Positions 32,501-42,889 of a DNA stretch of 64,000 bases are shown here, piece by piece; positions within the stretch are counted from its first letter, which is position 1; every line of letters starts with the position of its first letter. The stretch is from Ganoderma boninense (taxonomy: Eukaryota; Basidiomycota; Agaricomycetes; Polyporales; Polyporaceae): positions 186,001 through 250,000 of the forward strand of contig CM035312.1 of the NCBI GenBank assembly GCA_002900995.3, given 5' to 3'. The notes under the pieces are model-generated. The model saw nothing but the letters and a program-made list of their open reading frames with translations. It ran no database searches and was not told where the DNA came from. The translations under genes and the position numbers were made by a program.

Positions 32501-33787
32501 ATAACCTTATACGCGTCGCGGGAGAAGAAGCGGACGCTTTGCCCCGTGCCGGGCGTCTGGCCATCGCGGAGGATTGAACGCAACGAGTTGAAGCGACCGT
32601 CAAAGTTCGGCGTCATGGGTGTGCGGGCAGACACGGCGGAATCTGGGGGCCGCATGGAGTCTTGTGACCGGCGTTGTTGGCTTGAGTCTGTGGACGCTCG
32701 GCTGATCGAGGATGCGTCAGAACCTGTAGTAAGAAGAGTTAGTATCATCCTTCGAAGGTGGTTTGTGCTGAGTGCATCCATGAGATGCAATCAGCATGAT
32801 GGGCAAGGTGGGTGGTTCGGCTGTTGGGAAACAAACAGCCAGAGGAAACTTGTATGGCAACTTCAGATTTCTCTGTGATTTCCTGGGTGTCACGGACCTA
32901 GGAAATGCCAAGTTTCCCGGGTGTGCGGACGTTGGGAACAGGTGAGCCGTGTCCATAGAAAGGAAACCCCGTTGTGGAAAGGGGCTGAAACAGGATGAAA
33001 ACGCGACGAATCCGCACAGTGAGACCCGTTTCTGGTCTGTTTCCTCGGAATTTCCCCTGTGCCAACACACTCTCGGGCAGTTTCCTGTCTCAGGAGACCC
33101 GGAGAAAACAAAGGAAACAGTAACCAACCACCACGAAACACTCCGGACGCCCATGAGAAACTTGAAAATTATCGCCATGTTCTCGCTGTTTACCTGATCC
33201 CGAACACCTGCCGTCCCTGTCGTGCGTATGTATGCGAACATGCATTCCAGCAGGGCTGTGCACGTATATGTACCACCACGTCGAGCAACATGCGATATTC
33301 CGTTGACATCATGCTCAGTGTCGCATGCATGCCATGGTACACCACAGCATGATGACACATGCACGGAGATTTCTCAGGCCGCGGACAACTCCCCGTGCGC
33401 CCCCAACGTCGTCCACAGAGACAGAGATAGAGACAGAGAGACGACAGAAGGAGACTCACTGATTGACATGGTATGAAGCGAGGACTTTACTTTCTTCAAA
33501 TGGGGTATCGAGAGCTTGACGGGCAACGTGTTGGCGTGCTCGCCATCCTGGAACGTCTTCGGGTTCCTCTTGAAGATACCTCTCCGCCCGTTCTTCGATG
33601 GCGAGGCTGGTGGACTGGGCGTCGGGAAGGGGACCTCGTTGGGGTCATGAAAGTTGGAGAGGTTCGGGTGCCGGTCGAAGACGGTGGAGAGGACGGTGTT
33701 GGAGGAGAACTTGTCGTCGATGGGGGTGTTGGGCTCTTGTGCTGGTGTCTCTGGACGCCTGAGGGCGCTGCTGATTTTGGACCACAT
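29572..33787 (-). CDS. Long coiled-coil protein, 1124 residues
   Basis: Four exons (33787-33460, 32723-30850, 30795-30238, 30186-29572) join in phase. The N-terminal 450 residues are Ser/Pro-rich and probably disordered (MWSKISSALRRPETPAQ; ILRDGQTPGTGQSVRFFSRD; HNRTASREEDLILSLR). About 450-910 is a nearly continuous coiled coil full of Glu, Arg and Leu heptads (ERSAVEQLGTATAELRDARE; AEQEHAEELTQALREREDKV). The C-terminal 200 residues are basic, Ser/Thr/Pro-rich, with KRRMSVRG and SSKVKVARRVSAMPA. This build suits a cytoskeletal or spindle-pole scaffold; the TPGT...V-x-F segment faintly recalls Cut12-type proteins, but I cannot name the family. Intron 1 is 736 nt, more than ten times the local norm. 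Confidence 0.85.
32724..33459. repeat. Oversized intron with dense GGAAAC/GTTTCC motifs
   Basis: Intron 1 of the coiled-coil gene runs from gtgag at 33459 to an actaac...ctacag acceptor at 32724. Seven copies of ggaaac or gtttcc, in both orientations, lie within 32827-33118 (32827, 32844, 32912, 32962, 33039, 33080, 33113). The rest of the window does not show such density. An inserted non-autonomous element is possible, but I could not define its ends. Confidence 0.5.
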
Positions 33788-34516
33788 GTTGCTGGTGGTG
33801 GATGGGGGTGTGTGTCGCCTCGCTGACGGAAAGGGGAAAGGGGAGGGGTAGGCGAGGGTTACAGCGAGGGAAGCGAGCGAGACGACATCAACGTTGAGAA
33901 GAACCGACGTTGGGCGTCTATGTTCGATTTCGCGCCTTGTCCTTTCTGTCGCGTTCAACACGTGATCGCGCATCTCCACTACACCGCCTCGCCCAACACA
34001 GAGGCTCTCACGGCGATTCCCCCGTGGGTATTCCAACCAGCACGCAATGGCCAGGATACTTGACTTCCTTGTGGTCAATCCGGGAAGGCGATGTCCCAAT
34101 TGGATGTCTACGAACTCGTACACGTACACAACCGCTTCTCTGTCATTTCCCGACAATCTGTAGACGTACACATCGACACAATGACACTATTAGTATTACA
34201 TACACGGGCCTGGACACCAAACGTACTGTACTTGTAAACCCACGAGATAGAAGAATTTTACCGGACCTTTTGGGCCACTAAACACACCTTCCATAAGTAT
34301 GCCTCTCCTGCCTTTGTTGCCCCCCTTGCATGGGGTACATGATGTCGACGCGTTAAGTGGCCAAAAGGTTCCTCACTTGGACCAACAGGCTTTGCCAGCC
34401 GTGATAAGTAGATCGTCCAAATGGTCGATGAAAGATCCTTGGCGCGAAAAGCGACGATAAAGCCAATCAACTTCTTCCTCTTTGTGCGCCTTCCAGCCAT
34501 CCTCGCCTGAAGGCAT
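33788..34516. other. Intergenic
   Basis: 5' flank of the coiled-coil gene and 3' flank of the F-box gene. No supported feature. Confidence 0.4.
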
Positions 34517-36146
34517 TCAGAAGTCTAGGTTATCCTTGATGGCAAGCCGACGGATGCGCTCGAGCTTCCACTTCGCGCCCTCGAACCCGCGCGTCATTAC
34601 ATACCCCGCATGCAGTTGCACCCTGCGCAGGTTGGGGCAATACCTGTTCCACGGGATGAGGAGGTTCTGCAGCTCCTCCTCCATCGACTCGAACGAGGCG
34701 TCAAAGAGATGGGTCGGGTGGTCGGGGATGTAGCCGCCATTCTGGGGCATCTCGTACAGCTCCAAGGTATGCAACTCGGGCAACGTCACCAGATAGTCCG
34801 GCGCGAGCGCGACGAGGAAGCCCTAATACGTTGGAAAAGACGCGGGGTGAGACCACAGAAAAATGAAATAAAGAAGTATATACCTCGGTTGGTCCTGGTC
34901 CGTCATACACTACCTTCAGCCTCCGGAGCTGCTTAAACAGCTTAGCGACGGCAGAGATAATCTCCACGTCCCACCCCTTGCAATCGAGCAAGAGCATCTT
35001 CAGGTCCCGCCTCCTCTTCCCGATACTCGTCAGGGCAGAGATCCCCTCCCTCACCCCGACTCCGAACTTGAGCAGTCCCAACGCCTGCACCTTGCGCACT
35101 GCCGCGACAAGCTGCGCGGTTTCCGCTGGGGCCGCGAAGCGCTCCAAGCCGGCAGGCAACGCTTCGGGGGCGATTGTGATCTGCGTAGGGACGAAAATCG
35201 GCGTCGAGATGGTCTTCAGGCTCGTTGCCTGCACGCAAAAATGGTACAAATGCGCGTCCGGGAACGTGCCCTCCCCCGCATTGATCACGAGCTTCTCCCC
35301 CGCACTGATCGGGCGCTTTTGCACCACGTAGATGTGCTCAAGGTGTGCAGGGATTGTCCAGCCGTGCGTCGGCGCATCGAGCGAATTGAACACCGCGCGG
35401 AAGACGTCCGCGGACGAGTCGATGGTGAGCGTCCGGAGATCCTGTGCGGTGCACAACGCGAGCGCATATGGAATGCTTTCTCCGGCGATGAAATGGTCTT
35501 GATGCCCGTCGACGTCGGGTCCAGGTCCTCGCAAGCGACGTATATTCAGCATCGTGAGGTCCGTGATGGGCAGCTGTTTGTGGTTCATCGGCTCTACCAT
35601 ATGGGTTTCGATAGCGCAGCGCTCGAGTTTGAGCGTGCGCAATCTAGAGAGGCTGTGGATGAGGACGAAGTGCACGTCTTGGACGAACATGTCTGTGAAT
35701 GCGAGGGAGGCGAGGTTGGTGAACTCCTTTATCTTCGTCAAAATCCTGCCGTTCAGCGGATCAAGACGACGGAAGGCGTTGCGGACGACAGAGGCTATGG
35801 AGGCGGGCGGGACGGGTGGACCCGAGCGCCCGTAGGCACCTCTGTGCGACTTGCTGACGCTGAGGACGAGAGACCTCACGGAGGGTTCCATGTTCAGAGA
35901 CTCGTCCCAGACCGGTAAGTCCTCGATAACTTGCGCCGGGGTACGCCACACAAGGTCCCGGTGCCTTGCGCGCACGGTGAGATCCCAGAACTTCCTACAA
36001 GTGGAGGCAATACCGTAGAGGTCGGGCGAGTTCGGAATTTGATCGAATATGTCGAGCCACACTTCTGCGGGAACGTTGACCACGGGAACATTGACCACGG
36101 GAACGTTGTTGTCCATGGGAGACTTTTTCACGGGCTGGTCTTCCAT
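34517..36146 (-). CDS. F-box protein with leucine-rich C-terminal part
   Basis: Two exons (36146-34884, 34822-34517; 61-nt intron) give 522 residues. An F-box is visible near residues 25-65: VPAEVWLDIFDQIPNSPDLY, then STCRKFWDLTVRARHRDLVW. It would bind Skp1 in an SCF ubiquitin ligase. Irregular leucine-rich segments follow (LASLAFTDMF, LRTLKLERC, LRTLTIDSS, LPELHTLELYEMP), probably the substrate-binding part. The N-terminus holds a near-perfect short repeat, VPVVNVPVVNVP, from 15-nt units at about 36065-36110. Longer upstream frame is open, but the ATG at 36146 gives the usual short leader. Such F-box genes form large families in Agaricomycetes; the substrate is unknown. Confidence 0.88.
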
Positions 36147-36667
36147 ATATGCGGTTAGTGTGAATGGTAAAGGTCGATATATGCGCGCCGTAGGACATCC
36201 ACCGCGGAGTGGCGTACCTTTTGCCACTGACCGACGCTCCCGGTCCTCAACAGTAAAGGGGAGAGAGGAGGAGATGGATGCAAGAAAATCCAGAGCCAGA
36301 GCCTGGAGGGGTAAGAGCGGTGAGATGGTGGTGGTCAAGAGGCAAGGAGAGACCCCGACGAAATGCCCCCGGAACGCTATTAATGCTGCTTTGGTGCATA
36401 TTGCCACCACGGCAAGCCGGCCCGAAACCTAAATGTTGAACGCTATATTGAACTGTGGTCCCGCAGCACCCACGGGATCTTCTAGTATTCTTCGGGACCG
36501 CAGGATGACGCTTGCCTCCTGTCCCCTAAGTGGACTTGATGGGCAGCCTTTGCATGTATGACAAAATATTTGGTACAGCGGACATTTGGTTGGTACAGTC
36601 GAGTACGGTCACCCTATACAGGCAGAAACAAACAAACCGACAGGCAGGAGCGAACTCGCTCGACCGC

Positions 36668-38517
36668 CTAGCAGCCGCTCGGAACGCTCGAATCGTCGTT
36701 GAAGTTCGCCGCATTGACCCCCAAGCCCCTGCTCGCGAACGCGTTCCACAGCACGCACTTGTTCGCGCCCGCGAAGCGGTTCGCGTCCGCCTGGATCCAC
36801 GCGTCGCGCGCGCTCGCGAACGTCGGGTTGCACGGCTGCAGCGCGAGCGCGTCGATGAACAGGTGGAGGAACACCACGTTCCCCGCCGTCCCGGACGCGT
36901 CCGTACGTGCGGTGTCGGAGAACCCGTTCGCCTGCACGAGCGCCGCGTAGACGTTGTGCAGCATGTTCGCCCACACCTCGCCGATGTTGTGCACCTCGTT
37001 GAGCGTCTTGATCGACGAGTACCGCAGCGGGTTCACCGTGGTTGATGTCGAGTACGGGAAGTTCCGGATCCCCGCCGAGTCGTTGATCACGTACGAGCCC
37101 ATGATGAAGTCCGGGACCGACGAGTTCGTGTGCGTCGTCCACTCGGCGAACGCGTCCGACCACCCCTCGCCCATCCCGCCCGCCTCCGTCGTCTGCAGGC
37201 AGCGCCCGGTGCCGCCCCCGGTCATGCGATTCGTGAGCCCGTGCGTGTTCTCGTGCGCGACGATGTCGTTCTCGAGGGCGCCGTCGCGCTCCGGGTTCGT
37301 GAGATCCCAGAGGAACATACGCATGTGGCCGCTCTGCCCGTCAGGCGGCGTCGAGAAGTCGGCGTTGTCCACGCCATTCCCGTCCTGGACGGAGACCGTG
37401 ACGCGGTCGTTGCCCTTGCCGCCGTTGCCGAAGTTGTCGTTCTGGAAGTTGAAAGCGGCCTCGGTGAACCCGTACTTGTACTGGATGTCGTGAACCGAAT
37501 TCACGACGTAGAACGCGTTCACGCGTGCCGCGTTGACGTTGGCGGTCGTGGTGGGGGCGGTGGCAAAGTTCACGGGGTAGTTGAAGACGAGACCCGAGCC
37601 GGACTCAGAGGTGACGGAGCTCATGCTACTCTTGTACGCGATCACGTTGTTGCCGGCGGTGGTGGTAGTGCCGCTCGTGTGCCAGCCCTGAGGGGAGGAG
37701 GTGGTGTCCTGGGGATCAGTGAGGGTCTCGAAGCCCTCGGTGGGGTATTCCTTCCAGATGGGAAGGACGAGGTACGACGCCTTGTTGACAAAGTCGGTAA
37801 CCGACACGAGCTCGCCGGAGTGAGCGTCGACGAACGCCTCGAACCAAGTGCCGGCGGCCTCGTTGCGGACCTGGAAAGTGTGCACAAGGGCCGCGGTGCC
37901 GTCCTCCTTCGCGAAGTACTCGAGCGTGGGAGCGGGGAAGTTCTCCGCGTCGAAGGTGCCATTGAGCTGCTTCTCAGCAGCGGCGATGGCGTCCTCGGTG
38001 GCGACGGTGGGGTTCGAGTCGGCAACCTTGGAGGCCTGGACGAACGAGCTGCCGAACGCGACGACCTTGTTGTTCTTGTTCAGAGCAACGTTCGCGACCG
38101 CGTTGGCGAAGGGGATGCCATTCGTCTGCTGCTTGACGTAGACGTGGTTGGCTTGTTCGCTTTCGAACGTGGAGTGGACGTGCACGGCGTCCGAGTCGAG
38201 CTTGCCGCGCGACTGGACGAAGGCGATCGCTGAGTCTTCGAGAGACGCATCGGCGCGCTTGGAGAGGGGATGATCAATACCCTCGCCGAAGGTCTAGAAG
38301 GGAGAGGCCGTCAACGGTTATTCGCTGAAGCACGAGCTCCGGAACATACCTCGTAGGACGACTCGGGGTGGTAGGCCTCAAGCTTGAAGTCCCGAGAGAT
38401 CTCGCGAGTGCGGTGCGTGGCGTACTTGGACGACGCAGGGAATGGGACCGCAGTCGCAGAGCTGGCGCAAAGCACCGCAAGGAAGACGGAAGCGAACACC
38501 TTGTTGAAGGAGAACAT
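36668..38517 (-). CDS. Fungalysin (M36 family extracellular metalloprotease)
   Basis: Two exons (38517-38350, 38293-36668; 56-nt intron) give 597 residues, the usual length for M36 preproenzymes. MFSFNKVFASVFLAVLC is a secretion signal. A propeptide follows (HPLSKRADASLED, SEQANHVYVKQQTNGIPFAN). The catalytic domain has the zinc motif HENTH (His403, Glu404, His407) and a third ligand Glu in GEGWSDAFAEW, with family segments AFYVVNSVHDIQYKYGF and GHMRMFLWDLTNPERDG. It is secreted, activated by removal of the propeptide, and digests extracellular protein. The frame is clean with a Cys-terminated end (SSVPSGC). A TATA box lies about 145 bp upstream. Confidence 0.97.
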
Positions 38518-38661
38518 GATGGAGCAGTGGTTCTGGGTGTGGTCCGTGAACGGAATGCGGCAATGCAGAGTACGAGAGGGTGACTGAGACCGTTGAAAGT
38601 CTGTCCGAGCGAAGACGGGAACGAAGTCGCCTGGAGGTCATGGGGGTCGGCTTGTCCATCC

Positions 38662-38667
38662 TTTATA
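38662..38667 (-). promoter_or_regulatory. TATA box of the fungalysin gene
   Basis: TATAAA on the minus strand (ggtataaagg), about 145 bp before the start codon, in otherwise GC-rich sequence. Confidence 0.5.
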
Positions 38668-40111
38668 CCTAGAACGAAAGGCGCACTGGAAGGCCACAGA
38701 GTGGGCCTTTGCCGACATTACGCCATCGGGTCATGGCCAATGCGGGACCGCGATCGCTGCGAAGCATACGAACACAAGGGGTGTCGTACAGGTCCGATAG
38801 CGACCAGGCAGGACGAGGAGCAACTTGGCAGTCACACGAGCCCACGCCAGTGCGACAACGATCTCGTCGAATGCTGTTCCACATGCAACAATGAGATAAG
38901 GACATCTGACCACACCGGCAGAACCTGCTTACCTTCCCTCGCAGACGTTGTCCCGGGATGTGGCGTTCAGTACTGCGAACCAGTGGGGGATGTCCATCAT
39001 CGTCCTGGGTCGGCAAGCGTCAGAATGTGGTTGCACACCTCCACGCCCACCTTCGCCAGCCTCGACTGGGAGGTTTCGAGTCGATTTTGAAGCCTCGAAA
39101 GTGGCTTCCATTCTCATCGGCCATACGTCCTGTGGGCCTCCTGACGCGTATCTTGGGGTTCGCCGGAACTGGAGATTGCCCGAACCTTTCGACCGCGTGC
39201 TCCTAGCGAAGTTGCGCACCTTCGAGAGATGCCAAGAGGCTGAGTGAATTGTTCAGGCTATGACGGCAACGGTCGGTGCTACAACGTTATCATCACCGCG
39301 CCTCAGATTGAATAGCGTCAGTGTACACTCGGACAGCCTTGCCCGTCCTCCTACGGTGAGATGTTGACAGCAAGACGGTCGATACTGGAATCCTCTTGTA
39401 GATCTGCAGATCATATGACAACACGAAACAAGCGACAGCGTAGCTTCTCACCGCAAGCAGCACTGGACGAGCTTCTGCGCGGTCTCGAGGGAGAAGCGTC
39501 CGTCTGAGCACGCGGCAGCATCCTTCTTGCAGTCTTCTGATAAGTAAAGTCTGGACATGAAATTCTGAAGCAGCCCGTGTCGTGGGCCATTGGATAAAAC
39601 GCTTTTGGTCCCGTGTGGCTTTGCGCCGGATGGAAATAAAATCTGGTTCATTCAAATAGCCGTATGAGCACACGCCAACAGATCTTGGAGGAAGAATATT
39701 GCTCACTTGGTAACGTCGCCTTGGGAGTGGGTGATGCCAAGCCAGACTCACGTAAAGCCTCCGAGCGTTGGAACTTCGAAACGATTGCCTTTCTGGACTC
39801 TAACGCCCGACGAACTGCACTGACTGCAGCGGCACAGGTAAGGTGCGTGGCAACGTCTGCCGGAGCTATACAGGTGGCGATTGTCGCGACTGAGGGCCCA
39901 AGAACACAACCGCACTCCCCAGGGACGGGAAGCACATAAGCGACGCTACTGCCGAGCACGAACAAACCCGGAAAGCTGATTCAGACAAAGAAGCGACCGG
40001 GAGAGATCATGCCACAAGACACAAGGGGGACACTCCCGAGCAGCACAGGTGCAAAGCCGTATGCATGCAATAGCTGTAAGTTGGACGATGATACACGACT
40101 CACGGGTAAGA
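38668..40111. other. Intergenic, with a possible small minus-strand gene
   Basis: At about 39965-39440 on the minus strand a hydrophobic Cys-containing frame (MFVLGSSVAYVLPVPGECG, ATCIAPADVATHLTC) could splice to a short exon reading DCKKDAAACSDGRFSLETAQ and KLVQCCL. The intron would be about 200 nt and the protein is not recognised, so I do not call it. Nothing else is supported. Confidence 0.3.
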
Positions 40112-40962
40112 CTAGGCGTGCCCCCTCTTCGCTCGCTCTATCCGCCCCTCGGCTTCTAGCTCCCGCATGACCGCCGCCGCCCATCCGTAGAAGCCGTCCT
40201 TGTCGAAGGCCTCCCGAAGTCTCTGCTCAGCTGCAGGCCACGTCCATTCTTCGGCTGCGTCTTCCAGGGAGAGTGGTGGAGGGTCATGCGGCAGCAAAGA
40301 GTCCCCGTCATCCGCTTCTGGAGGTCGATGTATGCGCGCGGATAGGATAGGCATTCGTGTCAAGACGGCGTGCCGCATCCTGTCCGCGAACTCTTGCGTC
40401 TTTCGTGGTCATGGTGTTGAATGGCGAAACAGATGGACGGTAAGAGGTCGACTCACCGTCTGCACTCCCATATACTGCCTCACTCCAAAGACTGTCGCAG
40501 TGGCCCCAGCCCCGACCATGAAAGTAGCGATGCTAAACGCCTTCACGCAATGGAGGGCGCCATTGAAGTTGTCTTCCGCTCTCGCCGCCACCGAAGAACT
40601 TGAGCTGGGCGGGGAAGGCACAGGATCTCGGATAGAGAACACAGGGGGCTTCTTTGTTGGATTCGCGATGGGGATGCCCTTGGTAAGAGCTCGACGAGGT
40701 GGTGGAGGGGGAGCGTCGGCGAGTGCCTTGCCCAGAGTAGCAGCTCTATGTCTACGCAGCATTACAATGGGCACAACCAGCGCTGCTGAAGAAAAGGCTA
40801 GCTAACATGACCTTGAATGACATGTTCCAAAGTCGAATGAGATATCGAACTCACCAGAGCGACGGGGACCCATTTCGGGATAGGCTTTTTGCTCTTGTCT
40901 CTCGGTAGCTCTACCCCGAAGATTGACCTGTAGCCAGAAGACTCAGGCTTGGGGTCCGCCAT
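40112..40962 (-). CDS. Small two-helix membrane protein, TMEM242-like
   Basis: Exons 40962-40855, 40801-40457 and 40399-40112 give 246 residues in phase (introns 53 and 57 nt). One membrane segment is created across the first splice site (WVPVALLAFSSAALVVPIVM). A second region, ALHCVKAFSIATFMVGAGA then TATVFGVRQYMGV, is followed by TQEFADRMRHAVLTR. This pattern resembles TMEM242/DUF1358 proteins, which act in mitochondrial complex assembly in animals. The C-terminus is soluble with WPAAEQRLREAFDKDGFYGW. I am fairly sure of the gene model and less sure of the family. Confidence 0.72.
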
Positions 40963-42889
40963 GGATATCGACGCCGAGGGAATATATGTTGCTGGTAGCA
41001 AGAAGGTCAAGGGTTCGCCATGAGTCTGATGGTGGTGCAAGGCGGCACGCCAGCCGCCAGCGTTGTCGACGTTGTATCTCGGCGGCAGTCAGCGTCTCGG
41101 AGCACGTGGGAAAATGGCGGGATTTTCCTTTTCCGAATTTTCTTCCCGCGTCGCCTCGCCGTCCACGTCGTCCACGTCGTCTGTTCCGTCGCGCGCCTTC
41201 ACTTTCAGACCAGAAATTGGGACTCCTCCTCGCTCTCGAGCTGGCGACTCTTCTCCACTGAAGACGGGTAATGCTAGACGGCGACTCAGTTCAAATGTAC
41301 TTCGGCGAGGTCTAGCCACCCCGATGGCATCCGCGGACGAGCCAGAGGAGTGAGCTCCCTCCGTATTCATGAATGCGCCGCAGACGTGAGATCTTGGACT
41401 TATTGTTCACACTGTACTGACCAAAAACTATTTGGTGACCCATCAGTCCTTTTTGTCCATGGCCCACAGCTCCGCCAGGATGAGGTCGATGGTTTCTCCT
41501 CGTTAACCACCAGACGGAAACACCCCTAGTGGAGCTCTGGCTCGTTCAGTCCATCATAGCGTCAGGACAGACGAGCCCTCACCACTCTCCTTATTCGCTC
41601 CCTTGCCCTCGTGGCGTTGCTCCTATCGAGTGCAGACGCCGCCTTGGCCAAGCCATGAACCTCTCTCTTTATCCGCCTCTTCAATCTTCTGAGATCTGCA
41701 GTTCTGTTACCCCCCCCCCTTCCCGTACTCGTCAGACGTCCCAGAATGTCACGAATGATCCACTGTAGCTCTCCAGCTTTCCGCCTGATAACCTCAACTT
41801 CTTGGTTGCAGCACTCGCTCTTCCTCTGCGTTCCCCGCTCCCGGCGCGCTCCTCTGGCCTTGACCGTTATAAGTATGGCTACTTGGAATCCTGTGTCTGA
41901 GTCTTACGTCGCCTCCCGGTCAGCCACTTTTCGCGACTGATGGCTCGGGAATAGTGTAGTTGCCAGCGCATTCATTGTCCAAGTCACCGTTCAGCGGCAC
42001 TTTGGCGACTAGTACTCGGAGGTGCATAGCGGTCGGATCCTCCATTCGTGAGTCCCTATTGATTCTCCGCCTAGCGAATCCCCGCACACTGATGGACCAT
42101 TCGTTGCGCAGCCGCCACGCCATTTTCCAAGTCAATGTCTACTCCTATGGCAAAATACCGCAGAGGCTGTGCCCCTCACCGTCGGGATAGTCATCCCGCT
42201 GCCCATTGCCCAATTTCCATCCGCCAACTTCACCCCCGAAAATGTGCTTTTGTAGGGTCTTTGTGAGTCGTACCTTGGCGATAAATTTGGTGACGGAAGG
42301 AGTGATTGGATTCAGTAATGCATAACCGCAACAACTGCAAGCTCCCATACCAGCCTGTCCGATAACGCGACCATCACAGCTCGTTCCGAGCAAGCCTGGG
42401 AACGGCGAAAACAACTCAAAGGGATGGTACGCACCCCCAAATCATCACATCCTGGTAAATATGGCCCTCCGCAGTCATCCATTGGCTGACACCAAGAACC
42501 GAAATACGCTTTCACAGACAACGAACCGGGGTCGCGGGCACACCGTCGTACGCCACACCTCGCACATTACCCGGGGTAACACGGCGACAACTGTCTATGC
42601 GGCGTGCCCCTTCCCGACAGGCGGGTGGGCGCGCAGATGGCGGTCTCAGCGGCGGCATTTAGCCGGGAGGAATAGCGTAATCGCCTCACCTGCGTGGCTG
42701 GTGGGTCGTCCCCCAGCGGTGTATCACGAAAATGCCACAGCCGATAAGGGGGGCGCCGGTACGTCACCGCGAATTTCGCCAGCGTAACCCTCCAACTTCA
42801 AAAGCGCAGACAGTTGCCAGTCCAGCATCCCCCAATTCTCTGTCCTTCTCTCCCGCAGCCCTCCCCCCCTTCCTCTAAGGCCGCCTCGC
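40963..42889. other. Divergent intergenic region
   Basis: It separates a minus-strand gene from the plus-strand ATPase. A minus-strand frame at 41370-41089 (MNTEGAHSSGSSADAIG, ending FPRAPRR) is hydrophilic and might be a small gene or upstream exon; support is weak. A run of nine to ten C occurs near 41711. Nothing else recognised. Confidence 0.35.

Noticed and set aside
37130..38233. Plus-strand open frame of 367 codons
   Set aside because: It is antisense to the fungalysin, whose signal peptide, zinc motif and length are clear; GC-rich codon bias keeps the reverse frame open.
38593..39090. 165-codon plus-strand frame upstream of the fungalysin
   Set aside because: Odd composition, no splice structure, and it overlaps the protease promoter.
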